From AC-51 sp963749895 (GTDB lineage: Bacteria > Actinomycetota > UBA4738 > HRBIN12): a stretch of DNA of 54,820 bases. The stretch spans positions 1 through 54,820 of the forward strand of contig CAVVOG010000004.1 in the NCBI GenBank assembly GCA_963749895.1. Reading direction: 5' to 3'. Positions 44,249-53,477 of this stretch are shown piece after piece. Both the position numbers and the translations under genes were made by a program. Below the pieces are notes generated by a model. The model had not been told where the DNA came from. It worked only from the letters and a program-made list of their open reading frames with translations, and made no database searches. Positions within the stretch are counted from its first letter, which is position 1; each line of letters begins with the position of its first letter.

Positions 44249-45379
44249 TTGATCAGACGAACGCTCCTCGTCGCGGTGGTGGCGGCCCTGATGCTCCTGC
44301 CGTCCGCGACCTCGATCGCCGCCCCGACGGTGATCTGGCACGAGACGCCGTCCTTCTCGGTCACGGGGACGGCGACCGATGGCCTCGGTCACGTCTACGT
44401 GGCGGGCTTCGCACCTCGAGGCCCTGAGCGGTACTTCGGACAGCCCTACGTGGTGGTGCTCGTGAAGTTCAACGCCGACGGGACGCGCGCGTGGACCCGG
44501 ACGTGGCGCAGCCGCAACGAGACCTTCCCGCACGCGATGGCCTTCGACGTCTCGGTCTCCCCGGACGGACGCGACGTCTACGTCGCGGGCGGTGTCCTGG
44601 TCGACAGCGGCGAGGCCGGCGAGGCGAGGATCTGGGCCTACACGGCCACGGGACGGCTCCGATGGTCGCGAACGACCCCCACCGTGAGCTGGTGGCTGTC
44701 CGCCTCGGCGACCGACGACGGGCTCGTCACCGGCGCCAGGTCGATCGCGGCATGGACCCGTGCCGGGCGGCAGCGCTGGCTCCGGCCGTTCCTCAACCTG
44801 ACCGGCGACGTGTGCTTCGTCGCGATGGACGTCGTCGTCGGAGCGGGCGGTCGGATCTTCTCCGCCGGCTTCCTGGACCGTGACCCGACCTGCAACGACG
44901 TGGAGGGCGGAGACCTCAAGGACGCCGACATCGCGATCCAGCGACGAGGATCGGGCGGCGGCGTCGCGTGGACGAAGGTCCTCGACGATCCGCGGGAGCG
45001 TGACGTCGACCTCGCCCTCGCGGTGTCGACGGCGCGCTCAGGCGTCTTCGTCGCCGGCGTGGACGACAAGCGGGCATGGCTGGGCCGTCTCACCGTACGC
45101 GGCAAGCTCGCGTGGACCCGTCATTGGGGGAACCGGGCTCGAGCGATCGACGTCGAGGTGTCACCGTGGGGACCCGTCTACGCGCTGACGCGGATGCGGG
45201 GCGCCGTCGGGATACGGTCGTTCACCCCGGCGAGCGGAGAGCCGATCGATCGATGGCTCCAGGCGGCGCGGGGGCACCCGACCCTGCCCGGCTCGCTGGC
45301 GGTCGCCCGAGGTCGCACCCTGTACGTGGCTGCCGCACGGTCGTTCGAGCACAGCGATCTCTGGCAGCTGCGTGCGTGA
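44249..45379 (+). CDS. Secreted beta-propeller protein
   Basis: 376 residues: signal peptide (LIRRTLLVAVVAALMLLPSATSIA) and blades such as VTGTATDGLGHVYVAGF, VSVSPDGRDVYVAGG, VVVGAGGRIFSAGF and VYALTRMRGAVGI, as in SBBP/delta-60-repeat propellers. TTG 44249 was chosen because GAGGTGG at 44236-44242 is 6 bases upstream; GTG 44228 or 44240 are alternatives. Divergent from the short secreted gene at 43704. Confidence 0.78.
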   Translation: MIRRTLLVAVVAALMLLPSATSIAAPTVIWHETPSFSVTGTATDGLGHVYVAGFAPRGPERYFGQPYVVVLVKFNADGTRAWTRTWRSRNETFPHAMAFDVSVSPDGRDVYVAGGVLVDSGEAGEARIWAYTATGRLRWSRTTPTVSWWLSASATDDGLVTGARSIAAWTRAGRQRWLRPFLNLTGDVCFVAMDVVVGAGGRIFSAGFLDRDPTCNDVEGGDLKDADIAIQRRGSGGGVAWTKVLDDPRERDVDLALAVSTARSGVFVAGVDDKRAWLGRLTVRGKLAWTRHWGNRARAIDVEVSPWGPVYALTRMRGAVGIRSFTPASGEPIDRWLQAARGHPTLPGSLAVARGRTLYVAAARSFEHSDLWQLRA

Positions 45380-45414
45380 CCGAGCGAGCACCGACCTCGC
45401 GATCACGGGGAAGC

Positions 45415-45452
45415 GAGAAGCCGCCGGGACCCGAAGGCTCCAGCGGCTTCTC
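45415..45452 (+). terminator. Hairpin after the propeller gene
   Basis: GAGAAGCCGC and GCGGCTTCTC form a perfect 10-bp stem with an 18-base loop, 36 bases after the stop at 45379. Confidence 0.6.
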
Positions 45453-45559
45453 GACGCGCAATGTAGGCGGCACCCGTGGTCGCCGTCAACCGGGAGAGAG
45501 GTTCTTGTCGCTCTTCTTCACGCACTCGTCTCGCGCCGGAGCCGTCACCATGACCCTCG

Positions 45560-45813
45560 ATGGCCGAGCGGAAGCTCTACCTAGACGACCTCTGGGGGTC
45601 CGCCACCGGGGTGGACCGGCGTGCGCACCGCGCGCGAGTGCATCGAGTCGCTGCGGTCGGGGGGATGGGCTCTCGTCTCGCTCGATCATGATCTCGACGA
45701 CCTCGACGGCGACATCGAGGTCACGGGCACGGGCATGGACGTCCTGGAGTGGATCTCCCAGCAGGTGGAGGCCGACCCCGCCTACGTCCCGCCTCGCATC
45801 CAGATCCACCACC
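45560..45813 (+). pseudogene. Cyclic-phosphate-processing-like receiver domain protein, frameshifted and truncated
   Basis: The frame at ATG 45560 starts RKLYLDDLWG; after the GGGGG run at 45594-45598 the family sequence continues in the +1 frame: GPPPGWTGVRTARECIESLR, WALVSLDHDLDD, GMDVLEWISQQVE and YVPPRIQIH. Standard members continue HSxN and about 15 more residues. Here the sequence passes instead, near 45808-45814, into a fasciclin-like sequence in a third frame. The domain is likely inactive or a relic. Confidence 0.65.
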
Positions 45814-46029
45814 TACCACGTCGTCCCCGGCGAGGTGATGGCTGCGGACGTGACCTCGGGTGAGGTGACCACGGTCGAGGGCTCCACGATCACGATCGAC
45901 GTGTCCGACGCGGGGGTCACGATCACCGACGGCCAGGGCAACACGGCCAACGTCGTGCAGACCGACATCGAGGCTTCCAACGGCGTGATCCACGTGATCG
46001 ACGCGGTGCTCCTGCCGCCGGCGGCCTGA
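45814..46029 (+). pseudogene. Fasciclin (FAS1) domain, N-terminal half missing
   Basis: The frame with TAC at 45814 reads YHVVPGEVMAADVTSGEV, TVEGSTITIDVSDAGVTI and DIEASNGVIHVIDAVLLP, the C-terminal half of a FAS1 domain. No N-terminal half, signal peptide or start codon precedes it; the receiver-like sequence abuts it. FAS1 domains act in cell-surface adhesion. The terminator at 46051 follows it, so this was once a real 3' end. Confidence 0.7.
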
Positions 46030-46050
46030 TCGACCGACGCCGCGATCTGG

Positions 46051-46079
46051 ACGACCCCCGGGCGAAGCCCGGGGGTCGT
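46051..46079 (+). terminator. Strong hairpin terminator
   Basis: ACGACCCCCGGGC and GCCCGGGGGTCGT, 13 bp, loop GAA, 22 bases after the FAS1 stop. It shares the arm sequence ACGACCCCC with the terminator at 41211. Confidence 0.82.
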
Positions 46080-46239
46080 CGGCGTCGTTCGTGGCGAACG
46101 TGATCACCTCGCTCTCCCCGACGAGGACCCGAGTTCCAGACCGTGTGTCACTCGCAACACCCCTGACGGACGTTGACCGGTGACGTTCGCGCTCGTACCG
46201 TGACGATGCAACCCAACGACCGAGCGGACGGAGGCCCGG

Positions 46240-47154
46240 ATGGACGTCCCACCACCACCGCCGTCGGACCATGGATCCGCCGCCGTTCCGGCCCCCGGCC
46301 CCCCCACGCGTCGCGTCCGTCCCCTCGTGCTCGTCGCGATCGGCGTGCTCGTCCTCGCCGGCGTCGGGGCCGCGATCGCCGCCTCCTCGGGCGGGGATCC
46401 GGACGCCTCGCCGTCGGGGTCCACCGCGGCCAGTCCCACGACGTCGCCCAGCCCGGTTCCTCCGGCGTCGCCGGCCGACCTGAAGGCCAAGCCCGGGGCG
46501 TTCCGCGTCTTCCTCGCGTGGGAGGAGGTCGTCGACGGCGGCACCGAGCCGGTCTCGTATCGGATCACCAGGGACGGCGAGCTCCTGACGATGGCGAGCG
46601 CGGGCACATCCTCGTTCGTCGACGACGACGTGACGCCGTTCACCACCTATGAGTACGGGATCGTCGCGCTCGACGCGGACGGCGTCGAGTCGCCGGCGGC
46701 GACCGTCACGACCGAGACGGCGTCGGCGCCACCCGGGACCGCACGCGTCAGCGGCTTCTTCGACGTGACGCTTCGTGCGACGTCTCACTTCGGGCTCTCC
46801 ACGATCAGTGACGAGCCCGTGAACCAGGGGTGGCGGATCATCCCCGGATGCGACGAGGGGCTCTGCGCCGCGAAGTTCAGCGTGATCGGCGTGAAGGAAG
46901 CCACCACCACCCTCAAGCACACGCAGAGCGGCTACCAAGGCAGCTTCCAGTCGAACGAGTTCGTCCGCTGCGGAGCCTCGGGAGCGAACGCGACCTTCAC
47001 GATCCGCTTCAAGGTCACGAGGGCGGACGTCGTCAAGGGCCAGTGGCGCGCGACCAAGATCGCGGGAACCGTGATCCAGCGCTCCCCGGCGCAACTGGGC
47101 TGCGTCTCTTCCGGCGCGGACTACGACGCGACCGGGACCTTGACCCAGCAGTGA
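46240..47154 (+). CDS. Membrane-anchored fibronectin type III protein
   Basis: 304 residues. A proline-rich cytoplasmic start and one transmembrane helix (about 27-48, VRPLVLVAIGVLVLAGVGAAIAA in parts) precede a Ser/Thr/Pro linker, then a fibronectin-III domain (about 77-165, SPADLKAKPGAFRVFLAW ... YEYGIVALDADGVES) and a C-terminal domain of about 130 residues with Cys pairs (GCDEGLC, RCGA, GCVSS). The domain is likely outside the cell. No family name for the last part. Confidence 0.8.
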   Translation: MDVPPPPPSDHGSAAVPAPGPPTRRVRPLVLVAIGVLVLAGVGAAIAASSGGDPDASPSGSTAASPTTSPSPVPPASPADLKAKPGAFRVFLAWEEVVDGGTEPVSYRITRDGELLTMASAGTSSFVDDDVTPFTTYEYGIVALDADGVESPAATVTTETASAPPGTARVSGFFDVTLRATSHFGLSTISDEPVNQGWRIIPGCDEGLCAAKFSVIGVKEATTTLKHTQSGYQGSFQSNEFVRCGASGANATFTIRFKVTRADVVKGQWRATKIAGTVIQRSPAQLGCVSSGADYDATGTLTQQ

Positions 47155-47180
47155 GAGCTCGCACGCCGCGTCCTGGATGA

Positions 47181-47210
47181 CCGAGGGCCGGTCTCGCGAC
47201 CGGCCCTCGG
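47181..47210. terminator. Bidirectional hairpin terminator
   Basis: CCGAGGGCCGGTC and GACCGGCCCTCGG, 13-bp perfect stem, loop TCGC, in the 57-base gap between two convergent genes. Confidence 0.85.
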
Positions 47211-47211
47211 T

Positions 47212-48144
47212 CTACGGACAGGGAAGCGTCGTCGGTGGATCGTCCGGGTCGTTCGGGCTGAGTCGGGCGAGGGCCGAGCACGCGTAGACGGTCCCCCCGA
47301 ACACGCCTCCGCCCTTCTTCGCCGCCACGTTGTGGACCACCGACGAGACGTCGTAGAGCCACAGCTCGGCGTCCGAGGCAGCCCTGATCCCTCCGCCGAC
47401 ACCGGCCGTGTTGCGCCGGATCGAGGCATCGTCGCGCATCACGACGGTGGTGGCGGCGCCGGCGAGGATCCCTCCCGCCATCGTCTTGGACGAGTTCCTC
47501 GCGATGAGTGAGGAGCCCTTCATCACCACGCGCCCGCTTCCTCCGGTGCCGATCCGGACCCCGCCTCCGTAGCACCCGCCGTGCCCCGGGGCCCGGTACC
47601 AGGTGTTGCGCGTGATCGACGCCGAGCCCGCGAGGATCAGCGACCCTCGGAACTGCCAGACGCCCCCACCGATCCGTGCCTGGTTGCCGGTGATCGACGT
47701 GGAGCCGGCGAGCACGAGCTTGCCGAACGTCTTGTAGATCCCGCCACCCAGATGCACCGAGTGGCCGACCTTCGACGCGTCTCCCCCGGTCAGGGTCAGG
47801 TCGACGATCCGCAGGTCGGTCCTGCCGATGACGGTCAGGACGCGAGAGGTGCCTCGCGCATCCAACGTCGCCTGCGGCACCGCCTCCGTCGCCTTCCCGC
47901 GAAGCACCAGGCTGAGTTCCTGCCCCGCGGCTCCGATGCGCGTGTGGCCCACGCAGGTCCCTCGGACCACGAGCGTGTCACCGGAACGAGCTTCCTCGAC
48001 CGCCTCTCGAAGGGTGTCGTACGACTCGCCGGACCTCGGGATACGCACGCGGCACGCGGCAGCAAAGGCCGTCGTCGCGTCGCCGACGACGAACAGGCCC
48101 GTGAACACGGCCACGACGGCTGCGAGCGCGATGATCCGACGCAT
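47212..48144 (-). CDS. Secreted right-handed beta-helix protein (paralogue 2)
   Basis: 310 residues: signal peptide (IIALAAVVAVFTGLFVVGDA), then beta-helix turns (GGGIYKTFGKLVLAGSTSITGN, GGGVWQFRGSLILAGSASIT, in parts) and an end ACSALARLSPNDPDDPPTTLPCP (in parts: ARLSPNDPDDPP, LPCP), close to the tail of the protein at 26519. Both also share RGTCVG near residue 70. ATG 48144 is preceded by GAGGGGGAGG. Shorter by about 110 residues than paralogue 1, mostly in number of turns. Confidence 0.83.
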   Translation of the reverse strand: MRRIIALAAVVAVFTGLFVVGDATTAFAAACRVRIPRSGESYDTLREAVEEARSGDTLVVRGTCVGHTRIGAAGQELSLVLRGKATEAVPQATLDARGTSRVLTVIGRTDLRIVDLTLTGGDASKVGHSVHLGGGIYKTFGKLVLAGSTSITGNQARIGGGVWQFRGSLILAGSASITRNTWYRAPGHGGCYGGGVRIGTGGSGRVVMKGSSLIARNSSKTMAGGILAGAATTVVMRDDASIRRNTAGVGGGIRAASDAELWLYDVSSVVHNVAAKKGGGVFGGTVYACSALARLSPNDPDDPPTTLPCP

Positions 48145-48258
48145 CGACCACCCCTCCCCCTCGCACATGACATCCAGGGACGCGTGACTTCCAGGGGAAA
48201 GGGTCCCGATGGCCGAGGGACGTTGACCGCACACCGAGGCGCCCTCGTCACCGTCTTC

Positions 48259-48669
48259 CTAGTTGATGATCTCTCCGCGTTCGTCGGCACGGATCGCCGC
48301 GATCCGGTCGCGCCAGGTCTGCAGCTCCTCGGGGGTGAGTCTCGGCCAGTCGATCACCTCGTCGACGATCCTGAGGGGGTCGGTGCTGCGGTAGGACCTC
48401 GTCGGGTTGCCGGGGAACTTCTTGTCGGTCACGTTGGGGTCGTCCTCGAACGCCCCCGTCGGCTCCACGACGTAGACCCGCGGAGCACCGTCTCCTGCGG
48501 CGAGCTCCGCGGCGAGCCCGGCTCCCTCACGGCGCGCGGTGAAGTAGATGTGGTTCATCGTCACCTCGGGGCGGTAGTTCGACCGGTAGCCCGCCGTGAG
48601 GAGATCGCCCACGCGCAGGTCGGCCTTCGTGCCGTGGAAGAACGGCCCCGGGTCCAGCACCTCACTCAT
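48259..48669 (-). CDS. arr: Rifampin ADP-ribosyltransferase
   Basis: 136 residues matching Arr closely: PGPFFHGTKADLRVGDLLTAGY, NHIYFTA, RVYVVEPTGAFEDDPNVTDKKFPGNPT (in parts) and SYRSTDPLRIVDEV. The enzyme transfers ADP-ribose from NAD+ to a hydroxyl of rifamycins and inactivates them. ATG 48669 was chosen; a GTG at 48681 is an alternative. It is a single gene with no mobile element near it, so likely intrinsic resistance of an environmental actinobacterium. Confidence 0.93.
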   Translation of the reverse strand: MSEVLDPGPFFHGTKADLRVGDLLTAGYRSNYRPEVTMNHIYFTARREGAGLAAELAAGDGAPRVYVVEPTGAFEDDPNVTDKKFPGNPTRSYRSTDPLRIVDEVIDWPRLTPEELQTWRDRIAAIRADERGEIIN

Positions 48670-48877
48670 CACGCGGCTCACGAGGGTAGCGCCTCGCCGT
48701 CATGCGCACGTGTTCCGGTCGGCACGTGACGGTGCGAACGCCATCGGGGACTCCTCCAAAGGCGGACCCCAGGGCTGACGCTCGAGCCCTGCTTTGAGGC
48801 CCTTCGCGCGCGGCGGCCCGAGGGGCTAGCGTTCGCGCCACGCGGGCGAGGTCGCCCCCGGAAGAAGGGAGGGCGCC

Positions 48878-49816
48878 ATGTACTTCGACACCTCGACGTG
48901 GGACCCCCGGGACGTCGTCTCCGGCGGCTCGAGGATGATCCCGATCGATACGCCGCGCGGCACGTTCCGCGTCTGGACGAAGCGCGTCGGCACGAACCCC
49001 GATCTCAAGGTGCTCCTGCTGCATGGCGGCCCTGGGGCGACGGACGAGCTCTACGAGAGCTTCGACGTGTGGTTCCCGGACGCTGGGATCGAGTACTACT
49101 ACTACGACCAGCTCGGCTCGTTCAGGAGTGACCAGCCTGACGATCCCTCGCTCTGGGACCTCGACCGGTTCGTCGACGAGGTGGAGCAGGTACGCCGAGC
49201 GCTCGGCCTCGATCGGAGCAACTTCGTACTGCTCGGACAGTCCTGGGGCGGGATCCTCGCGATGGAGTACGCGGTGCACCATCGAGAACACCTGAAGGGC
49301 CTCGTGATCTCGAACATGATGTCGAGCTGCCGTCTGTACAACGCGTACGCGGAGGAGGTCTTGATGCCCTCGATGGACCAGGAGGTCCTCGCGGAGATCA
49401 AGCGGATGGAAGCCGATGGCGCCACCGACGATCCGCGCTACGAGGAACTCCTGATCGAGCACCACTACGTGCTGCACGTGTGCCGCATGCCCCTCGAGGA
49501 CTGGCCCGACCCGATCATGCGCACGTTCGCGCACCTCAACAGAGACGTCTACGTCCCGATGCAGGGTCCGAGCGAACTGGGGCTGTCTGGCACGCTCGAG
49601 GCCTGGGATCGCTCCGGCGACCTGAAGGACATCGATACCCCGACGCTCGTGGTCGGCGCGGAGCACGACACGATGGATCCGGCGCACATGCGGTGGATGG
49701 CCGACCAGTTCCCCCGGGGGCGGTACCTCCATTGCCCGAACGGGAGCCACCTGGCGCAGTTCGACGACCCTGACCACTACTTCCCCGGGTTGATCGACTT
49801 CCTCTCGTCGCTCTAG
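48878..49816 (+). CDS. Proline iminopeptidase-family alpha/beta hydrolase
   Basis: 312 residues of the alpha/beta-hydrolase fold. Marks: oxyanion segment LLLHGGPGATDE, nucleophile elbow LLGQSWGG (Ser), acid Asp in VVGAEHDTMDP and His in CPNGSHLAQFD. The HGGPG motif is the mark of the proline iminopeptidase family (S33), which removes N-terminal Pro from peptides or acts on amides/esters. Start ATG 48878 follows AGAAGGGAGG. Confidence 0.92.
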   Translation: MYFDTSTWDPRDVVSGGSRMIPIDTPRGTFRVWTKRVGTNPDLKVLLLHGGPGATDELYESFDVWFPDAGIEYYYYDQLGSFRSDQPDDPSLWDLDRFVDEVEQVRRALGLDRSNFVLLGQSWGGILAMEYAVHHREHLKGLVISNMMSSCRLYNAYAEEVLMPSMDQEVLAEIKRMEADGATDDPRYEELLIEHHYVLHVCRMPLEDWPDPIMRTFAHLNRDVYVPMQGPSELGLSGTLEAWDRSGDLKDIDTPTLVVGAEHDTMDPAHMRWMADQFPRGRYLHCPNGSHLAQFDDPDHYFPGLIDFLSSL

Positions 49817-49934
49817 GTCTCGGGCGCCGCGCAGAGCTGCGCGAGCCTCCTTTGAACCTATGCGAACGGACCTGTGGGGTATCCAGGCGAGCGCCCGTCT
49901 GGATACCCTCGCCTCCTCAGACGAAGGAGGAACC

Positions 49935-50162
49935 ATGCGCCGCCTGCTCACGGTCACCGCGATCACGGCCACGATGCTGCTGCCGACCGCTGCGTCTGCC
50001 GGCATCCCGACCCCCGACCCGATGGCCGCGAACTGCCATGGCCTCGCGATGGCGATCGGGTCGAGCGCCCACCGCGGACCTGCGCACTACGGCTGGGAGA
50101 ACGGTATGTCCACGATCGATGCTCACTACGCGTTCATGGACATGCAGGGCTGCCACGCATAG
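49935..50162 (+). CDS. Small secreted protein
   Basis: 75 residues: signal peptide RRLLTVTAITATMLLPTAASA, then a 50-residue mature chain with two Cys (NCHGLA and GCHA) and aromatic residues (HYGWENGMSTID). The ATG 49935 follows GAAGGAGGA, an excellent ribosome site. No family recognised; perhaps a small disulfide-bonded surface peptide. Confidence 0.65.
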   Translation: MRRLLTVTAITATMLLPTAASAGIPTPDPMAANCHGLAMAIGSSAHRGPAHYGWENGMSTIDAHYAFMDMQGCHA

Positions 50163-50347
50163 CCGACGACAGCCCCGCGCGGGACGGCCGATCGCGCGTC
50201 ACCCACGACGCGCGGTCGGGACCGCGCATCGACGACCGCCCAGCGGGCGCCCGAGCTGCACCTGGCGGTGACCGGATCGGTCACGCGCTCGTGGCCGGGT
50301 TCGACGGGCGAGGCTAGCCCTTCGGTGCTCTCCCGCCGCCTCGCCCG

Positions 50348-51404
50348 TCAGCCGGGACCGTCATCGAACGGATCGGGGGCGGTGACGTTCGGGCGCACGT
50401 CGGGATCTTCGCCTTCGTCCGCGTACCAGCACGCCCAGTGGTGCTCGTCGTACGAGTACGCGATCCACTCGCCCAGGCAGTCGATGAACGGACCGGAGCC
50501 CGCGACCTGCATCGCGATGCCGAACACGTCGTCCTCGCCGCTGGCGCAGTCGGCGAACGCGATCGAGTCGCCCGCGCCCCGACCGCAGACCACCCGCATC
50601 GGCGGATCCAGTTCGGGGTAGTCGACCAGCACGTGCGCGGGTCGCGGCGCGATCGCCGCCGAGGGTGCGGCGTCCGCGGGATCGAGGCCGAACAGATGCT
50701 CGACGACCCCGAAGACGAGGCCCGCGATACCCAGGAACCAGCCGATGATCATCAGCGTCATCACGATGCCGATCGCGGCCCGCACGATCGCCAGCACCCC
50801 GATCAGGATCGCCATCGCGACCGTGCGTACCCGGCTGGGTCGCGGCAGGGGCGGCCGCTTCAACGCGTCGGCGACACGTTCGTGCGGCAGCAGGTCGACC
50901 GCGTAGGTCGCCAGCAGTTCCCACTGCACGGCCCTCGCGTCGACGCCGCCGGTCGTGTCGGGTGCGTGACGAGCGCACGCGGCCACGAGCGTCGACCCGC
51001 TCGTGAACACCCACTCGGGGTCGACCGCGCCGGCGCCGGACGTGAGACAGCCACCGCACACCAGCCTGAGCCGAACGGGGTACGCCTTCTGTGCGCGGGC
51101 GCCCGCGTCGTGCTCGACGACCCGGCCCCACATCGCGATCGCCCCGACGACCGCCACCCCGTACCCGGTGATGCCCGCCCCCGGGAGATCCTCGGGCTCA
51201 CGGGTGGCGTAGACCCCGCACGAGCAGGCGGCGTCGGGCGTCGACGCGTGCTGCCCACGATCGCATCGGGCCTCCATCGGATCCATCGGGGGCCACGCGT
51301 CGGGACGCGTGAGCGAGACCAGGACGCAGGCGGCCGCCCCGGCGTTCCAGGCGCCAGGCACGCCAGCCCAGCACGGGCTCAGGACCCAGGGGGACGTCGC
51401 TCAC
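50348..51404 (-). pseudogene. Membrane protein with N-terminal Cys-rich domain, +1 frameshift near the start
   Basis: GTG 51404, after GAAGGAG, starts PLGPEPVLGWRAWRLERRGG, a typical start of an actinobacterial Cys-rich family. Around 51330-51340 the rest continues in the +1 frame: VLVSLTRPDAWPP, MEARCDRG, AACSCGVYA, GRVVEHDAG, then two hydrophobic helices near residues 186-225 and a C-terminal soluble domain. A normal chain of about 350 residues results if one base is removed. Function unknown; Cys-rich part may bind metal. Confidence 0.62.
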
Positions 51405-51599
51405 GGGGGGAAGGCTCCTTCCGCCGGCGGACGGGGGTTCCACCGGTGCGCACGATGGTGAGCGGCGCCTCTGACACGCGAACCTGCAGGTAGAACACAT
51501 GTTCGTGTCAGACCCGCCCCGTACCGTTGCCTCATCGCGAGCCCGTCGACCCCCATCCGCGGCCCCTGCGGACGACGGCTCGAGAAGGAGGTATCCCCC

Positions 51600-52737
51600 A
51601 TGGCCTTCCCCCGCCCCGTGCGACGCTGGTGGGACCTGTGGCGCGCTCGGCGCGACGGCAGGCGCGACGGCCTACGTGGCGTCCCGACCGCGACCGAGGT
51701 GGCGTGCCCTCCCGCGCTGCAGGGATGGAAGCGACGCGCCGACGAGTCCCTCGCCGCGCTCTGGCGGACCTGGGCCGACGACGACGCGCGCCTCCGCGAG
51801 GCAGCGCGATCGGCCGAGGGCGCGCTCGAGGACGCGCAGGCGCGGGTCCGCGACGCCGAGGACGCGCTCCGGCGGGCCCGCGAACGGCACGACGAGGCCC
51901 GCGAGGCCCTGGAGCCGACCCTCGAACGACCGGGGCCTCAGGAGATGGGCGCCCCGACGCTCAGCCCGCGCGTGTACCGGGTCGCGATCGCCGCGATCCT
52001 GCTCGCCGAGTTCCCGCTCAACGCGATCGCGTTCCGGCTGTTCGGCGAGGCCGAGGTGCTCACGTGGGTCATGACCGCGAGCCTGGCGGTCACGCTCGTG
52101 CTGTGCGCGCACGGCCTGGGCATCTTCCTGCGGACCCCGAGCCCCACGATCTCCGAGCGCCGGTGGATCGTGGTGCTGAGCGCGCTGCCGTTCCTCACGA
52201 TCGTCGCGATCGCGCTGATCCGTGCCCGCTACCTGTCGGCGATGGCCGAGGTCACGGGTCTGGCCGCGCTCGGACCGGTCGCCGGGAGCCTGGCGTTCGG
52301 CGTGATCAACCTGCTGGTCTACGCCGGCGCCACGATGCTGTCCTACCTGGCGCACGGACCTCGCGCCCGCTCGACCAAGACGGAGACCGATGCGCTACAG
52401 GTCGCTCGCACCGAGCTGACCCGCGCCGAGCAGGAGCTGCGGAGCGCCCAGGCGGATCTGCGAGCCAAGACCGACGCCGCGACGCAGGCGCCCCTCGCGC
52501 GTGGAGCGGGCGATCCGGGTGGCGCGGGCCCGTGCGAGCGAACGCGCCAGCTACCACGCGCAGGTGATCGCCGCCTACGCGAGCGCGAACCTGCACGCCC
52601 GCAGCACCCCTGAGATCCCGGCGATCCTGCGGGTGCTGCCCGAGGTCGAGGTCCCCCCGGCCCTGCGCGAGCCCGACGTCGCCGAGGTCGCGAGCTCGAA
52701 CGGGCACGTGTCCGCACCCGTGGAGGCCGGCCGATGA
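51600..52737 (+). pseudogene. Coiled-coil and four-helix membrane protein, +1 frameshift near the 3' end
   Basis: From ATG 51600: a coiled coil (about 60-110, REAARSAEGALEDAQARVRD in part), then four hydrophobic helices (123-250), a second coiled coil (TRAEQELRSAQADLRAK) and, after the CCCC run near 52490, a continuation in the +1 frame: VERAIRVARARASERASYHA, PAILRVLPEVEVPPALREP, ending at 52737. That end overlaps the next start by 4 bases (ATGA), which supports the corrected frame. Unshifted, the frame stops at 52613. Confidence 0.65.
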
Positions 52738-53477
52738 CCCGGTGGGTCGCGATCGTCGTCGTCGCGTCGCTCGTCCTGACCGGCTGCGGGTCCGCGAACG
52801 CCGGGAGCGAGGCCGACGGACCGCTGGTCGTCGTGCTGTTCGACGTCTCGCAGAGCACGCGCGACGTCCGCGACCGCTACGTCGAGGCGTTCGATCGCGT
52901 GCTCGCGTACGCGGCCGAGCACCGGGGCCACGTGGTCGCCGACGTGATCGACGACAACCCGCTCGCGCACTCCGCCTACCCGATCGACGTCACGTTCGAC
53001 GGCTGCAGCGTGCTGACCGAGAACCCCCTGACGTGCGAGGCGGAGGCGACGACGACGATCGCCGATGCGACGGCGACCGCACGTGCGATCGTCGACGGAC
53101 GCGCGGGCGACGCGGGGACGGACGTCCTGGGCGGCCTGCGCCTGGCCGAGCGCGTGTTCGCGTCGTACCCGGAGGCCCCGACGACCTCGCTCGTCGTGCT
53201 GTCGGACATGGTCGCCAGATCGCCGCAGCTCGCGCTGAACCGCGCCTTCACCGAGGCGGCGATCGACGGGGCCGTCGCCGAGCTGCAGGCGCAGGGGTCG
53301 GTCCCCGACCTCGCCGGCGTCGAGGTCTACGTGGTCGGCGCCGGCGTCGGATCGGGCAGCGAACTGCCGGGTGCGACGCTCGTCGCGATCCAACGGTTCT
53401 GGGGGGCGCTGTTCGCCGCGGCCGGCAGCGAGCTGCGACCCGAGCGGTACGGCGCCGCACTGATCCGGTTCCCGTGA
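52734..53477 (+). CDS. VWA-like lipoprotein
   Basis: 247 residues. Lipobox LTGC gives a lipidated Cys at about residue 18. The mature domain looks like a von Willebrand A fold with a MIDAS-like motif DVSQS, a Thr in AGTDVLGG and an Asp in VVLSDM. VWA domains bind protein partners through a metal. Translation is coupled to the coiled-coil gene. It probably acts at the outer face of the membrane together with that protein. Confidence 0.72.
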   Translation: MTRWVAIVVVASLVLTGCGSANAGSEADGPLVVVLFDVSQSTRDVRDRYVEAFDRVLAYAAEHRGHVVADVIDDNPLAHSAYPIDVTFDGCSVLTENPLTCEAEATTTIADATATARAIVDGRAGDAGTDVLGGLRLAERVFASYPEAPTTSLVVLSDMVARSPQLALNRAFTEAAIDGAVAELQAQGSVPDLAGVEVYVVGAGVGSGSELPGATLVAIQRFWGALFAAAGSELRPERYGAALIRFP

